Assembly: GCA_934636245.1 (NCBI GenBank)
Contig: CAKUAI010000010.1
Coordinates: 1-64,000 of the forward strand
Direction: 5' to 3'
Length of the DNA stretch: 64,000 nucleotides
DNA from: an uncultured Coriobacteriales bacterium
GTDB lineage: Bacteria > Actinomycetota > Coriobacteriia > Coriobacteriales > UMGS124
Below, in pieces: positions 32,933 through 41,783 of the stretch; position 1 is the first letter of the stretch; each line of letters opens with the position of its first letter. A model generated the notes under the pieces. It saw nothing but the letters and a program-made list of their open reading frames with translations, was not told the DNA's origin and made no database searches. A program made the translations under genes and the position numbers.

Positions 32933-34930
32933 TTAGATGTCGAGGTAACGGGCGTCTTTGGCGTGACGCTCGATATAATCCCTTCGATACTCCACCTGGT
33001 TGCCCATGAGTTCGCGCACGGCACGCTCCGCCTTGGCGGCGTCCTCGATGGTCACGCGACGCAGAATGCGCGTCTTAGGGTCCATCGTGGTGTCAGCGAG
33101 CTGCTGGGGGTCCATCTCACCCAGACCCTTGTAACGCTGGACGGAGTACTTCTTCTTCTCGCCCTTGGCGTCGATGGGCACGTACTTCTCGATGGCCTGA
33201 GCGAGCAGCTGGTCTTCGGGGTCCTTGCCGGTGGGGTAGACGTAGTGAATCTTCTTGCCTACCTTCACGCCAAAGATAGGCGGGCAAGCCGAGTACAGGT
33301 ATCCAGCCTCGACAAGCGGGCGCATGTACTTGTAGAAGAACGTCATGAGCAGGATGCGGATGTGAGCACCGTCGACATCAGCATCGCTCATGATGATGAT
33401 CTTGTGGTAGCGCGCCTTAGACAGGTCGAAATCGCCGCCCTCACCGGAGGAGTCGGTGACACCGGTACCGATGGCCGTAATGAGAGACTGAATGGTCTCG
33501 CTGGAGAAGGCGCGGTGGTCGCCAACGCGCTCAACGTTCAGAATCTTGCCGCGCAAGGGAAGAATTGCCTGGATGTCTCGGCGACGGCCGTCCTTGGCCG
33601 AACCGCCTGCCGAGTCACCCTCGACAATGAAGAGTTCGGTCATGGCAGGCTCGCGCACGGAGCAGTCAGCAAGCTTGCCGGGCAGACTCGCACTCTCAAG
33701 CAGACCCTTGCGACGCGTGGCCTCGCGGGCCTTGCGCGCGGCGGTGCGGGCCTTGCTGGCCGAAATCGCCTTGTTGCAGATGGCGCGGGCCTGGTTGGGA
33801 TGCTCCTCGAAGTACTCCTGGAGCCCCGCGGCCACGGCCTGCTGCGTGAGGTTGCGCATGAAGGTGCTGCCGAGCTTTGCCTTGGTCTGACCCTCAAACT
33901 GGGGGTCGGCAAGCTTGACCGAGATGACGGCCGTAAGACCCTCGCGGGTATCATCGCCCGTGAGGTTCTGATCCTTGTCCTTAAGAATGCCCTGCTTGCG
34001 CGCATAGTCGTTGATGGTGCGCGTCAAAGCGGTACGGAAGCCCTCGAGGTGCGTGCCGCCGTCGATGGTATAGATGTTGTTTGCAAAGGTCATGACCTTG
34101 GAGCCATACCCGGTGTTCCACTGAATGGAGACCTCGACCTCACCGCGCTTGTCGTCGGTGACATCGTCAGCCGACTTACCCTGCACGTAGATGGGCTTGG
34201 ACAGGCCAGGGAGAATCTCGTTTCCTTCGTTCAAGAACTTCACGAAGTCGTTGATGCCACCCTGGTAGCAGTACTCCTCCACGCGCGGGGTAAGCTCACG
34301 CTCGTCGGTGAAGACGATCTTGAGGCCGCGGTTGAGGAAGGCAGTCTCCTGCAGGCGCGCCGAAATGGTGTCGTGGTCGTAGACGGTGGTCTCCTGGAAG
34401 ATCTCGGGGTCGGGCCAGAAGGTAACCTTGGTACCCGTGGTCTTCGTCTTGCCGATGACCTCGATCTGCTTTACGGTCTTGCCGCGCGAGAACTCCATCG
34501 TGTGAATCTCGCCGTCGCGCTTGACCTCGACCACCAGGCGCTCGGACAGGGCGTTCACGACGGAGACGCCGACGCCGTGCAGACCACCGGACACCTTGTA
34601 GCCACCGCCGCCGAACTTACCACCGGCGTGCAGGATGGTCATGACGACCTCAAGGGTGCTCATCTTGCGCTTGGGATGCTTGGCCACGGGAATGCCACGG
34701 CCGTTATCAACAACCGTCACCGAGTTGTCAAGGTGCACGGTGACATCGATGCGGTTGCAGAAACCCGCCATCGCCTCGTCGACCGAGTTGTCAACAATCT
34801 CCCACACCAAGTGATGCAGGCCCATAGAACCGGTGGAGCCGATGTACATGCCGGGGCGCTTGCGCACCGCCTGCAGACCCTCAAGGATCTGAATGTCTTC
34901 GGCACCGTAGGAGGGTGTTTTGTCCGCCAC
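32933..34930 (-). CDS. gyrB: DNA gyrase subunit B
   Basis: 665 residues. GHKL ATPase domain: EIVDNSVDEAMAG, TVVDNGRGIPV and GLHGVGVSVVNALS; TOPRIM domain: EGDSAGGSAKDGR, PLRGKILNVE and the metal motif DADVDGAHIR; C-terminal QRYKGLGEMDPQQL. The start is GTG at 34930, preceded by AGAGG; a longer frame upstream lacks a site. With GyrA it introduces negative supercoils. It lies about 155 bases downstream of the dciA gene, left of oriC. Confidence 0.97.
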   Translation of the reverse strand: MADKTPSYGAEDIQILEGLQAVRKRPGMYIGSTGSMGLHHLVWEIVDNSVDEAMAGFCNRIDVTVHLDNSVTVVDNGRGIPVAKHPKRKMSTLEVVMTILHAGGKFGGGGYKVSGGLHGVGVSVVNALSERLVVEVKRDGEIHTMEFSRGKTVKQIEVIGKTKTTGTKVTFWPDPEIFQETTVYDHDTISARLQETAFLNRGLKIVFTDERELTPRVEEYCYQGGINDFVKFLNEGNEILPGLSKPIYVQGKSADDVTDDKRGEVEVSIQWNTGYGSKVMTFANNIYTIDGGTHLEGFRTALTRTINDYARKQGILKDKDQNLTGDDTREGLTAVISVKLADPQFEGQTKAKLGSTFMRNLTQQAVAAGLQEYFEEHPNQARAICNKAISASKARTAARKAREATRRKGLLESASLPGKLADCSVREPAMTELFIVEGDSAGGSAKDGRRRDIQAILPLRGKILNVERVGDHRAFSSETIQSLITAIGTGVTDSSGEGGDFDLSKARYHKIIIMSDADVDGAHIRILLMTFFYKYMRPLVEAGYLYSACPPIFGVKVGKKIHYVYPTGKDPEDQLLAQAIEKYVPIDAKGEKKKYSVQRYKGLGEMDPQQLADTTMDPKTRILRRVTIEDAAKAERAVRELMGNQVEYRRDYIERHAKDARYLDI

Positions 34931-35085
34931 GGATATCCTCTCTTCTTGAGCTTCAAAGGACCGCCTAGGCGATCCACAGCCAATCAGAGCAAGTATACCC
35001 TGCACAGGTGCAGACATAATTATCGTTAGTGTAAATGCCTAGAAACCATATCTGTAAGCCCTTTAAATGGGCCATATCGGTCTTT

Positions 35086-35580
35086 TTAGACTTTGTTTGA
35101 CTTTTTCCACCTTATGCTAGCCATCATGGCCTGACGCGCCTTCTCTTTAAGCGCCTCGTCAGTGATGCACGCAACCTGGGCCTCGACGCGGGCAAGCTCG
35201 GCGACCGTGAGTTCGGGCAGATACGCCGGGTCATAGGCACGCTCGACCACATCGTCGTGGGCAGGAGCAACGTGCACGCGTGTGGACACCTTAAAGCGCA
35301 GGCAGATGGCAACAAGATCAGGCTGGGCCTGTGCGCAACGCATGTTCCACTCCGCCAGGATGGCTGCAGCGTTAAGCTGAAACTCCTGGGCCCACAGAGC
35401 GGAGTCGGTGTAGAGGACAAGCTCGAGACCCTGCTTCTTCTGTATGGGGTAGCAACCCACGACATGGGTGCACACTCGCTTGTCGCGCAGGGAGCGCACA
35501 ACCCCCATGGCGCGTCCCACCTGCGAAGATGTGCGCGAATGACGTGTTGCACGTGAAACAACGTCGTCAAACAGACTCAT
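35086..35580 (-). CDS. dciA: DciA-like (DUF721) putative helicase-loading protein
   Basis: 164 residues. The KH-like DUF721 core shows LVLYTDSALWAQEFQLNAAAILAEWN, the segment that defines the family. DciA proteins in bacteria without DnaC/DnaI interact with DnaB and help load it at the origin; DnaB is encoded at 16.5 kb. The recF-DUF721-gyrB order is the usual one in Actinomycetota. The ATG overlaps the recF stop (ATGA). A parS-like site lies inside its 5' coding region. Confidence 0.85.
   Translation of the reverse strand: MSLFDDVVSRATRHSRTSSQVGRAMGVVRSLRDKRVCTHVVGCYPIQKKQGLELVLYTDSALWAQEFQLNAAAILAEWNMRCAQAQPDLVAICLRFKVSTRVHVAPAHDDVVERAYDPAYLPELTVAELARVEAQVACITDEALKEKARQAMMASIRWKKSNKV
35545..35560. 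promoter_or_regulatory. parS site (ParB-binding) inside dciA
   Basis: TGTTGCACGTGAAACA, fitting the bacterial parS consensus TGTTNCACGTGAAACA at every defined base. It lies about 5.7 kb left of oriC. Confidence 0.85.
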
Positions 35581-36680
35581 GGGAGCGTCACCACCTTGGC
35601 ACGGTCGAGCTCGGCGGCAGAGAAATAATCGAGGTTCGTGGTGGTCACAACCGTCTGAACTCCGGCAGCAACCAGGCCGAACAGTCGGCTGCGGCGAGAT
35701 GCGTCAAGCTCGCTCATAACGTCATCGAGCAGGAAAAGGGGGTATTGGCCCGACACCTCGGCGACAAACTCAACCTGGGCGAGCTTGATGGCGAGGACAA
35801 GCGAGCGCTGCTGACCCTGCGAAGCGAAGGCACGAGCGGAAGCGTCGCAGATACGCAGGTCGATATCATCAAGATGGGGCCCCACAAGCGTTGCGCAGCG
35901 GCGTTCCTGCTCAGCCATGTTGGACATGAGGAGACCAAAGAGGGCGTCTTCCACTTTCTGGCGCGGCGTCGAGGCGTCAAAATCGCTCGCCCAGGCGCTG
36001 TCGTAGGACACTTGCGCTCCCTCCCCCGCCGCAAGCTCGCCGTAGACGCGTTCCACATGGGGGGCGAGGCGGGCAAGCAGGGCCTGCCGGTAGCAGAAGA
36101 GCACCGCACCCGCGCGAGCCGCAGACGCACTCCACGCCTCGATGAGGGTGCGGTCGGGATCGGCACCGGCGCGAGCAGCCTCTTTGAACAGCGTGTTGCG
36201 CTGATACACAGCCCTGCGGTAGTCGTGCGCCACCTGGGCGTAAGACTCCTTGAGCTGGGAGCCAAAACCGTCAAGTAGGTCTCGACGCCCGGCAGCGGGC
36301 CCCTTTACAAGTGCAAGCTCATCGGGGAAGAAAAGCACGCTCGTCAGGTCGCACACCTGGCCCTGCACTGAGCGGCGCTTGCCGTTTACCTTATAGAGCT
36401 TGCGGGTGGGATGGATGTCGCACGCCACATCGATCTGACGCTTCTCGCCTTCTATATGCATGTTGAGGCTGCCTTGGTCGCACCCTTGTCGTAGCAGCTC
36501 GGAAGGCGAGGCATGCTTGAACGACGCGCCGCAGGTGAGCACCTGCATGCCCTCGATGCAGTTGGTCTTGCCCACCGCGTTGGGACCCACAAGCACAGTG
36601 AGCCCGCGTGCCGGTTCCAGCACGCGGGTCTCCATGTTTCTGAAATTGCGGTACCCAACCTGGGTGACGACGAGTGACAT
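35577..36680 (-). CDS. recF: recombination protein RecF
   Basis: 367 residues. SMC-like ATPase: Walker A VGPNAVGKTNCIEG, signature region ASQGQQRSLVLAIKLAQ and Walker B FLLDDVMSELD. RecF binds gaps in DNA with RecR and RecO during fork repair. It lies 27 bases downstream of dnaN and overlaps the dciA start, so the dnaN-recF-dciA genes are likely one operon. Confidence 0.96.
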   Translation of the reverse strand: MSLVVTQVGYRNFRNMETRVLEPARGLTVLVGPNAVGKTNCIEGMQVLTCGASFKHASPSELLRQGCDQGSLNMHIEGEKRQIDVACDIHPTRKLYKVNGKRRSVQGQVCDLTSVLFFPDELALVKGPAAGRRDLLDGFGSQLKESYAQVAHDYRRAVYQRNTLFKEAARAGADPDRTLIEAWSASAARAGAVLFCYRQALLARLAPHVERVYGELAAGEGAQVSYDSAWASDFDASTPRQKVEDALFGLLMSNMAEQERRCATLVGPHLDDIDLRICDASARAFASQGQQRSLVLAIKLAQVEFVAEVSGQYPLFLLDDVMSELDASRRSRLFGLVAAGVQTVVTTTNLDYFSAAELDRAKVVTLP

Positions 36681-36707
36681 GTACTTCCCGACCGGTTGCA
36701 GTACCGT

Positions 36708-37814
36708 TTAGTAACCCATGCGCACGGGCATGACGAGGTAGAGGAAGTCCACCTTGTTGCCCAGCATCTTGAAGATGCCCGGCTTGGCGGGGTTTTCCAT
36801 TTGGAAGGCCATCATGTCGTCGTCACCGGCCTTCTGCACGCAGTCGTAGATGAAGCGGGAGTTGAACGCAATGGTCTGGCTCTCGCCCTCCACCTCCACG
36901 GGGATCTCCTCGCGGGCGCTTCCCTGGTCGGGCAGGTTGGAGGTGATGACAAGCAGGCTCTCGGCCGCGTCAATCTGGAAGCGAATCTCGGAGTTGGAAA
37001 CGGTCATGGCCTTGATGCGCTGCATGGCCTCGAACAGGTCGTTGACCTTCACCTTCACGCCCGTCACGTACGAGGCGGGAATGAGCTTGCGGTACTTGGG
37101 GTAGCTGCCCTCGATGCGGCGCGTGACGTACACGACGTCACCGAAGAGGAAGACAATCTGGGTCTGGTTCGTGCCGATGGTCATCGTGCGCGACTCGCTT
37201 GCCATGGAAAGCACGCTGCGCAGCGTCTTTGCCGGGGCGATGACCTCGAAGTCCTCCACGCCGCTCGTGATCTTGGTCTCAGCCACGGCGAGACGCACCG
37301 AGTCAGTCGTGACGAAGCGCACGATCTCAGGCGTGATGTTGACGAGCACACCGTTGAGCACCGTGCGGCTCTTGTCGGTGGAAGCGGCCACGGCGACACG
37401 GTTTACCATGTCGTTGAGGCTTGCCGTGGGGACCTCCACCATCGAGTCGATCTGATAGCTGGGGAACTGCGGGAAGTCTTGTGCTGCAAGCGTGTTGATG
37501 GAGTAGGAGGAGCTGCCGCAACGCACATTGAGCACAGTCCCTGCAAGCTCAAAGGAGATGGCCATGTCGGGCAGGTGACCAACGACTTCGGCAAGAAGCT
37601 TGCACGGAACAACGAGAGCACCCGGTTCCTCAACATTGGCAATGACAGTCTGCTTGATGGAGACCTCCATGTTTGAAGTCTCAAGAACGAGGGACTGACC
37701 TTCGGCTGTGATGAGAACACCGGAGAGAATGGGAAGGGTGGAGTTCATGTCCATACCCTTGATGGAACGGTCGAGAGCTCCCTTGAGAGTATCCCTGTCG
37801 ATAACGAACTTCAT
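36708..37814 (-). CDS. dnaN: DNA polymerase III beta subunit (sliding clamp)
   Basis: 368 residues in three repeats of the clamp fold. The first begins MKFVIDRDTLKGALDRSIKGM; other family marks are LPILSGVLI, FPQFPSYQI and the C-terminal PVRMGY that closes the hydrophobic partner-binding pocket. It encircles DNA and tethers polymerase III. GAAGGGAAAG lies upstream of the ATG. The 204-base gap to dnaA (37815-38018) is A/T-rich and holds no gene; it includes TTTCAAC-type words but no clear canonical DnaA box. Confidence 0.97.
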   Translation of the reverse strand: MKFVIDRDTLKGALDRSIKGMDMNSTLPILSGVLITAEGQSLVLETSNMEVSIKQTVIANVEEPGALVVPCKLLAEVVGHLPDMAISFELAGTVLNVRCGSSSYSINTLAAQDFPQFPSYQIDSMVEVPTASLNDMVNRVAVAASTDKSRTVLNGVLVNITPEIVRFVTTDSVRLAVAETKITSGVEDFEVIAPAKTLRSVLSMASESRTMTIGTNQTQIVFLFGDVVYVTRRIEGSYPKYRKLIPASYVTGVKVKVNDLFEAMQRIKAMTVSNSEIRFQIDAAESLLVITSNLPDQGSAREEIPVEVEGESQTIAFNSRFIYDCVQKAGDDDMMAFQMENPAKPGIFKMLGNKVDFLYLVMPVRMGY

Positions 37815-38018
37815 CTTGTCTTTCCCTTCTTTTCTTATATTAAAGAGTAGTTGTAGTAGTAGGTCGGTTTCAAATGTTGATTAGTGTGCTCAATGCCTGG
37901 TAGATGCCGGAAAACTTTTGCTTTCGACACGCTGATTTCTTCAACCTGTTTCAACGCGCCGCCAAGGTCTCATGCATTGTAGACGAGTGTTGCACACGCT
38001 TTGAACGTCCTTTCAACC

Positions 38019-39821
38019 TCATTTCGACTCGTTGCACAACCGGTTCTTGAAGTCCTCGAGCTGTCGGGCATAGGTGTGGTCGACATTGCGCTTCTCGTTG
38101 ATGACCTTGATGCCGTGCGTGATCGTGGAGTGGTTGAGCCCCACGACGTCGCCGATAGACTGGTAGGTTTCGTCGGTGAGCTGGCTGGCAAGCCACATGT
38201 AGACCTGGCGAGCCTCTTTGATGGCAGCGGTCCTGCTCCGGCTTGTTACCTGCTCATAGGTGACGCCGTATTCCCTTGTGACCGCCTCGATGATCTTGTC
38301 GAGGCTGATGATGGTCGTGACGTTGTACTGCGAGTCGATGTACTCCCTGATGCCGTCCGGCGTGATGACGTTGGGGTCGTGCTCGGCGTTGAACATGATG
38401 CCGTTTATGAGACCCGTCATCAAACGGGGGCTGTCGGGGCCGTACTCGGCCATGACCTTGAACGCCTCGTCTGAGATGCGCACGCTTGTCATGCCGTTGC
38501 GCGCCCGGTAGCGCTCATAGAAGCTTTTAAGGATGGAAAGCTTCATCTCCCAGGTAGGAGCCTTGATGTCCTGTACCATGCCTTGTGCGAAACGCGTCTT
38601 GAGGCGCGGGTCGAGGTCGAGGTAGTCGGGCGCGCGGTCGGCCGCAAGCACGATTTGCTTGTTGCCGGAGAGCATGAAGCTGTTGAAGATGTTGAAAAGC
38701 GCGCCCACCGTCTCTTGCTGCTGGTTGCGGAACTCCTGCACGTCGTCTACCAGCAGAACGTCGATGTCTTCCATGTCTTTAAGCACGGCGTGCCCGCGCA
38801 GCTTTTGGACGTGCACCTCGTCGACATAGCGCGTGATGAACATGTCGGCGCTGATGTATTCCACGCGTGTGCGGGGCTGGTTGGCCATGATGTAGGACTG
38901 GATCGCGAGCAAGAGGTGCGTCTTGCCGTTTCCCGAAGGGCCCCAGATGAAAACAGGGTTGAAAAGACTGCCGTCGGGTTGCTCGGCCACGCTGCGTGCC
39001 ACGCGATACGCCATGATGTTGGAATCGCCAACAACATAGGTGTCAAAGGTAAAGTCGGTGCTTGTCTGAGCCTTTACCTCGTCTTTTTGCTTGGGTCCAT
39101 CCTCAAGTACCGGAATCGGCTGGGAGGGGCTGGAGGAGCTTTCAACAGTCGTTGAAACGGGTTGTTGAAAACTTTTCACCGCGGGGGCGGCACTTTGCGA
39201 GGGTTCGGAGTTCTTGACCGCAGAGGGGAAAGGAACCTCTCCCGACAGGATGCGGGAGTGGATGCGGGGGCGTCCCGTGCCAGCGGCCTTGCCTGCGAGG
39301 GCCGCGGCACTCAAGGGGGCTGCTGCCGGGGCGGTGGCTGCGCTGGGTTCAAGGCAGACAACGGGCGAGGGGGCCTCTGCGGGGAGGGGCTGCGCCGCAT
39401 CGTTTTGGGTGTCGAAGTCGGATACCTGCGCGCCCATGGGGTCGCAGGCGTGTGTTTGCACTGCCTGTTCAGCGATGGGAGCCGCCTGTACCTGCGCTTC
39501 TGGGGCGGGAGCGGCTGGAGCTGCTGGTGTGGCGGCAGGGCCTGCCGGGGCGATGTCGGCGCCGTCCACCTCGACTTCGAGCGTGACAGACTCCATGGTT
39601 ATCTCGCCCATGAGGGCCTCGACTGCCTCGCGGTACTTGCCCATGAGGTTGCGTGCGGCCCATTTCTGCTTGGTTGTCAGACGCATGACCGCGCCGTCGA
39701 ACGACGAGGGGCTTGCCCGTTCGAGCCAAGCGAGGAGGTCGTCCTGCCCTTTGGCGCGCACTTCGTCGAGCATGTCAGCCCAGAGGAACTGGGCATCTTG
39801 TTCGAACATCTCCTGGTCCAT
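38019..39821 (-). CDS. dnaA: chromosomal replication initiator DnaA
   Basis: 600 residues, about 150 longer than usual because of a Pro/Ala/Gln-rich linker (domain II, about 85-245). Domain I starts MDQEMFEQDAQFLWADMLDEV. The AAA+ domain has Walker A GPSGNGKTHL, Walker B VLLVDDVQE, and the arginine-bearing LKTRFAQGM. The C-terminal DNA-binding domain has SRSRTAAIKEARQ and the recognition helix GLNHSTITHG, where Escherichia coli has GRDHTTVLHA. That helix differs at positions that read the DnaA box, matching an origin with non-canonical boxes. The gene starts 3 bases after the end of the ATPase gene upstream, so it is translated in tandem with it. Confidence 0.95.
   Translation of the reverse strand: MDQEMFEQDAQFLWADMLDEVRAKGQDDLLAWLERASPSSFDGAVMRLTTKQKWAARNLMGKYREAVEALMGEITMESVTLEVEVDGADIAPAGPAATPAAPAAPAPEAQVQAAPIAEQAVQTHACDPMGAQVSDFDTQNDAAQPLPAEAPSPVVCLEPSAATAPAAAPLSAAALAGKAAGTGRPRIHSRILSGEVPFPSAVKNSEPSQSAAPAVKSFQQPVSTTVESSSSPSQPIPVLEDGPKQKDEVKAQTSTDFTFDTYVVGDSNIMAYRVARSVAEQPDGSLFNPVFIWGPSGNGKTHLLLAIQSYIMANQPRTRVEYISADMFITRYVDEVHVQKLRGHAVLKDMEDIDVLLVDDVQEFRNQQQETVGALFNIFNSFMLSGNKQIVLAADRAPDYLDLDPRLKTRFAQGMVQDIKAPTWEMKLSILKSFYERYRARNGMTSVRISDEAFKVMAEYGPDSPRLMTGLINGIMFNAEHDPNVITPDGIREYIDSQYNVTTIISLDKIIEAVTREYGVTYEQVTSRSRTAAIKEARQVYMWLASQLTDETYQSIGDVVGLNHSTITHGIKVINEKRNVDHTYARQLEDFKNRLCNESK
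39139..39171. promoter_or_regulatory. box-like cluster inside the dnaA linker coding region
   Basis: Within 33 bases: CTTTCAACA (39139-39147), a degenerate CGTTGAAAC and an exact TGTTGAAAA (39163-39171, TTTTCAACA on the minus strand), the same word that recurs in the origin region. It could be a DnaA-binding autoregulatory site, or a chance result of the Val-Lys-Ser-Phe-Gln-Gln coding. Confidence 0.35.
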
Positions 39822-39824
39822 GCG

Positions 39825-41192
39825 TTACCTCCCTTGCGCGATCTCGCCGAGAAGGCGGTGTCCCGCCTCGGTCAGTACGTATTTCTGGCCGTTCTTCACG
39901 ATGAAGCCGGCCTCGGCAATCTTCTGCAGGCGCCTGCCTGCCGTGGCGTTGGACATGCCCGTGGCCTGCGCCACCTCGGTGCCGCCCACCTTCTCGAAGT
40001 TGAGAAAGAGCGAGATGATCTGCACTTCTTCCTGGTCGAAGGGGGTGTTGGCATATGTGGTGCCTTGGGGCAGGGGCACGTTGACGCCTTGTGGGTTGCT
40101 TGCTGGCGCGAATGCTGCCTGGGGGGCTGGGCTCGCTTCACCGTACGGCATGCCCTGCATGGGTGCGGCGTTTGCGGGCCATTGGGTCCCGGCTGCGTAC
40201 GGGTTCCATCTGCCTGGAGGCGTCTGAGGCATACCGGCTTGGCCGTAGGGCATTGCCCCTGGTTGGTTCCAGGCGCCTTGTTGCTGCGCGCCGGGAATGG
40301 GAGCCTGCGGGTAAGCACCTTGCGGCTGCTGCTGCCAAGCTTGACCGGGGGTACCCTGCGCGTATGCGCCGGCGGGGCCTGGCATGCCGGACGGCATTGG
40401 TGACTGTCCGTACATGGTCTGGCCTGCAGGTGCATACCCTTGAGGGCCAGGATAGGCTCCCTGTTGAAAACCCTGCGCACCGCTCTGGGGCATTCCGTAC
40501 ATGTTGAGCGGCTGCCCTTGTCCCATGGCCTGGGGATACCCTCCCTGTCCAGCCATGGGATAGCCGCCCTGAGCCTGCATGCCGGCAGGGTAAGGGGCCG
40601 CTGCATTCTGGGAAGCTCCCGTTGCGGTGTCGGGGCTGGGCGCGCTGCCGGGCGTGGGCTCGTCTTTGTGGGCCAGCGACACGGTGATGACGGCGCCTTG
40701 CCCCAGGTTGTCCTCGATGGAAATGCTGCCGTGCTGGAGCTTGACCGTGGCCTCCACCATGGGAAGCCCCGAGCCGGTGCCTCGTATGTAGCGCTTCATT
40801 GCCTTGGTGGCGCTGGAGAACGTGGGGCGAAGGGCCGCTTGTTTGTTGGGGATACCCGGTCCCTGGTCAGAAAACGAGATGGTCTGACCCCTGTCCATGA
40901 TAGATATCGTCGGCTCGATGAACTGGGCATGGATGTAGTTTTCCACCAGCTCACGAATGATGTGCCAGGGCCAGTCGCCTCCTTGCTGGGTGGCGAGCTC
41001 CCACACGTTCTTTGTGATCTCGTCGAGGTAGGTGCGCACGTCGCTGGGCGGTACCGTCACCACGCGCGGCGGTACTGTCATGGAGTCATATACAGCTATG
41101 CGAGCAGGCTGCTTGGGCGCGATGATCTCATCGTCGTCGCTTTCCTGTGCGTCGCCTGAGTTTTCCACGAATGGGTAGAACGTGTCCGACAA
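39825..41192 (-). CDS. GHKL ATPase with low-complexity linker and winged helix
   Basis: 455 residues. Residues about 75-180 form a HATPase_c (GHKL) fold with N-box IIRELVENYIHA, FSDQGPGIP, a GTGSGLPMVE lid and GAVITVSL, but no His_kinase dimerisation domain, so it is not an ordinary histidine kinase. Residues about 185-385 are a Gln/Gly/Pro/Met/Tyr low-complexity segment. The last 65 are a winged-helix DNA-binding domain of MarR type (EVQIISLFLNFEKVGGTEVA). Start is TTG at 41192 with GGGAGGAA 5 bases upstream. It occupies the gap between oriC and dnaA and ends 3 bases before the dnaA start. Function unknown; an origin or dnaA regulator is an inference from place and domains. Confidence 0.75.
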   Translation of the reverse strand: MSDTFYPFVENSGDAQESDDDEIIAPKQPARIAVYDSMTVPPRVVTVPPSDVRTYLDEITKNVWELATQQGGDWPWHIIRELVENYIHAQFIEPTISIMDRGQTISFSDQGPGIPNKQAALRPTFSSATKAMKRYIRGTGSGLPMVEATVKLQHGSISIEDNLGQGAVITVSLAHKDEPTPGSAPSPDTATGASQNAAAPYPAGMQAQGGYPMAGQGGYPQAMGQGQPLNMYGMPQSGAQGFQQGAYPGPQGYAPAGQTMYGQSPMPSGMPGPAGAYAQGTPGQAWQQQPQGAYPQAPIPGAQQQGAWNQPGAMPYGQAGMPQTPPGRWNPYAAGTQWPANAAPMQGMPYGEASPAPQAAFAPASNPQGVNVPLPQGTTYANTPFDQEEVQIISLFLNFEKVGGTEVAQATGMSNATAGRRLQKIAEAGFIVKNGQKYVLTEAGHRLLGEIAQGR

Positions 41193-41470
41193 GATTTCCT
41201 CCCTGAGAACGATAAGAATGAATCTTACGCTCTTTGGAGACTCGTATTTTCAACATTTCATTGATGTTGAAAACTTCTCAACTTTCCTAGGTTTCAAACT
41301 TTTCATCTGAAAAATGAACAAAGAGCAGTGAAAACAATCAACATTTCAACTGAGTTTTTCATTTTTGACAGAAAATCGGCTTCAAATTTTAGATCATGTT
41401 GAAAAGTTAGGTGAAAAGTTGAAAAGTTTTCTACCGAGTAGAGTCTTGCTGGATTCTGTTGAGAATTGTG
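41193..41470. other. probable replication origin oriC with TTTTCAACA-type boxes
   Basis: A/T-rich stretch at the divergence of leftward and rightward genes, next to dnaA. It has repeated 9-mers of the form TTYTCAACW: TTTTCAACA at 41247-41255 (plus), 41265-41273 and 41397-41405 (minus); TTTTCAACT at 41417-41425 (minus); TTCTCAACT at 41275-41283 (plus); TTCTCAACA at 41457-41465 (minus). I see no exact TTATNCACA in either orientation. Further degenerate TTTCAAC words lie between. A gene-direction switch, dnaA and three nearby parS sites support origin function. Confidence 0.75.
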
Positions 41471-41522
41471 GAGAGGTTTTACCGTTTTACGTGCAGTTTT
41501 TGCACGGTACTCCTATGCTTTA

Positions 41523-41551
41523 TTGACATCATTTGTCGTGGTGGATAGGAT
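41523..41551 (+). promoter_or_regulatory. rpmH promoter
   Basis: Consensus TTGACA (41523-41528), 17-base spacer, TAGGAT (41546-41551), 50 bases upstream of the rpmH start. It reads into rpmH-rnpA-yidD-yidC. Confidence 0.75.
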
Positions 41552-41603
41552 TGGCAAACTGCAATAGCCGCCATTTGTGCTTTATATATATCAGGAGGAT
41601 TCG

Positions 41604-41759
41604 ATGAAGCGCACTTATCAGCCCAATAAGAGGCATCGTGCCAAGGTGCACGGCTTCCGTGCCCGTATGGCCACCAAGAACGGCCGCAAGGTTCTCGCCC
41701 GCCGTCGTGCTAAGGGCCGTGCCAAGCTCACCGTTTCTGACGAGCGTCACACGAAGTAA
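41604..41759 (+). CDS. rpmH: 50S ribosomal protein L34
   Basis: 51 residues, very basic. It begins MKRTYQPNKRHRAKVHGFRA and ends DERHTK; the central GFRARMATKNGR motif is invariant in the family. AGGAGGATTCG precedes the ATG. L34 is the classic first gene to the right of oriC, followed by rnpA. Confidence 0.97.
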   Translation: MKRTYQPNKRHRAKVHGFRARMATKNGRKVLARRRAKGRAKLTVSDERHTK

Positions 41760-41783
41760 CTTTCATTGGATGACCAAGGCTGC

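Noticed and set aside
37815..38018. A second origin between dnaA and dnaN
   Set aside because: It has a few TTTCAAC words but no cluster of full boxes; the oriC candidate upstream of the ATPase gene fits gene direction better.
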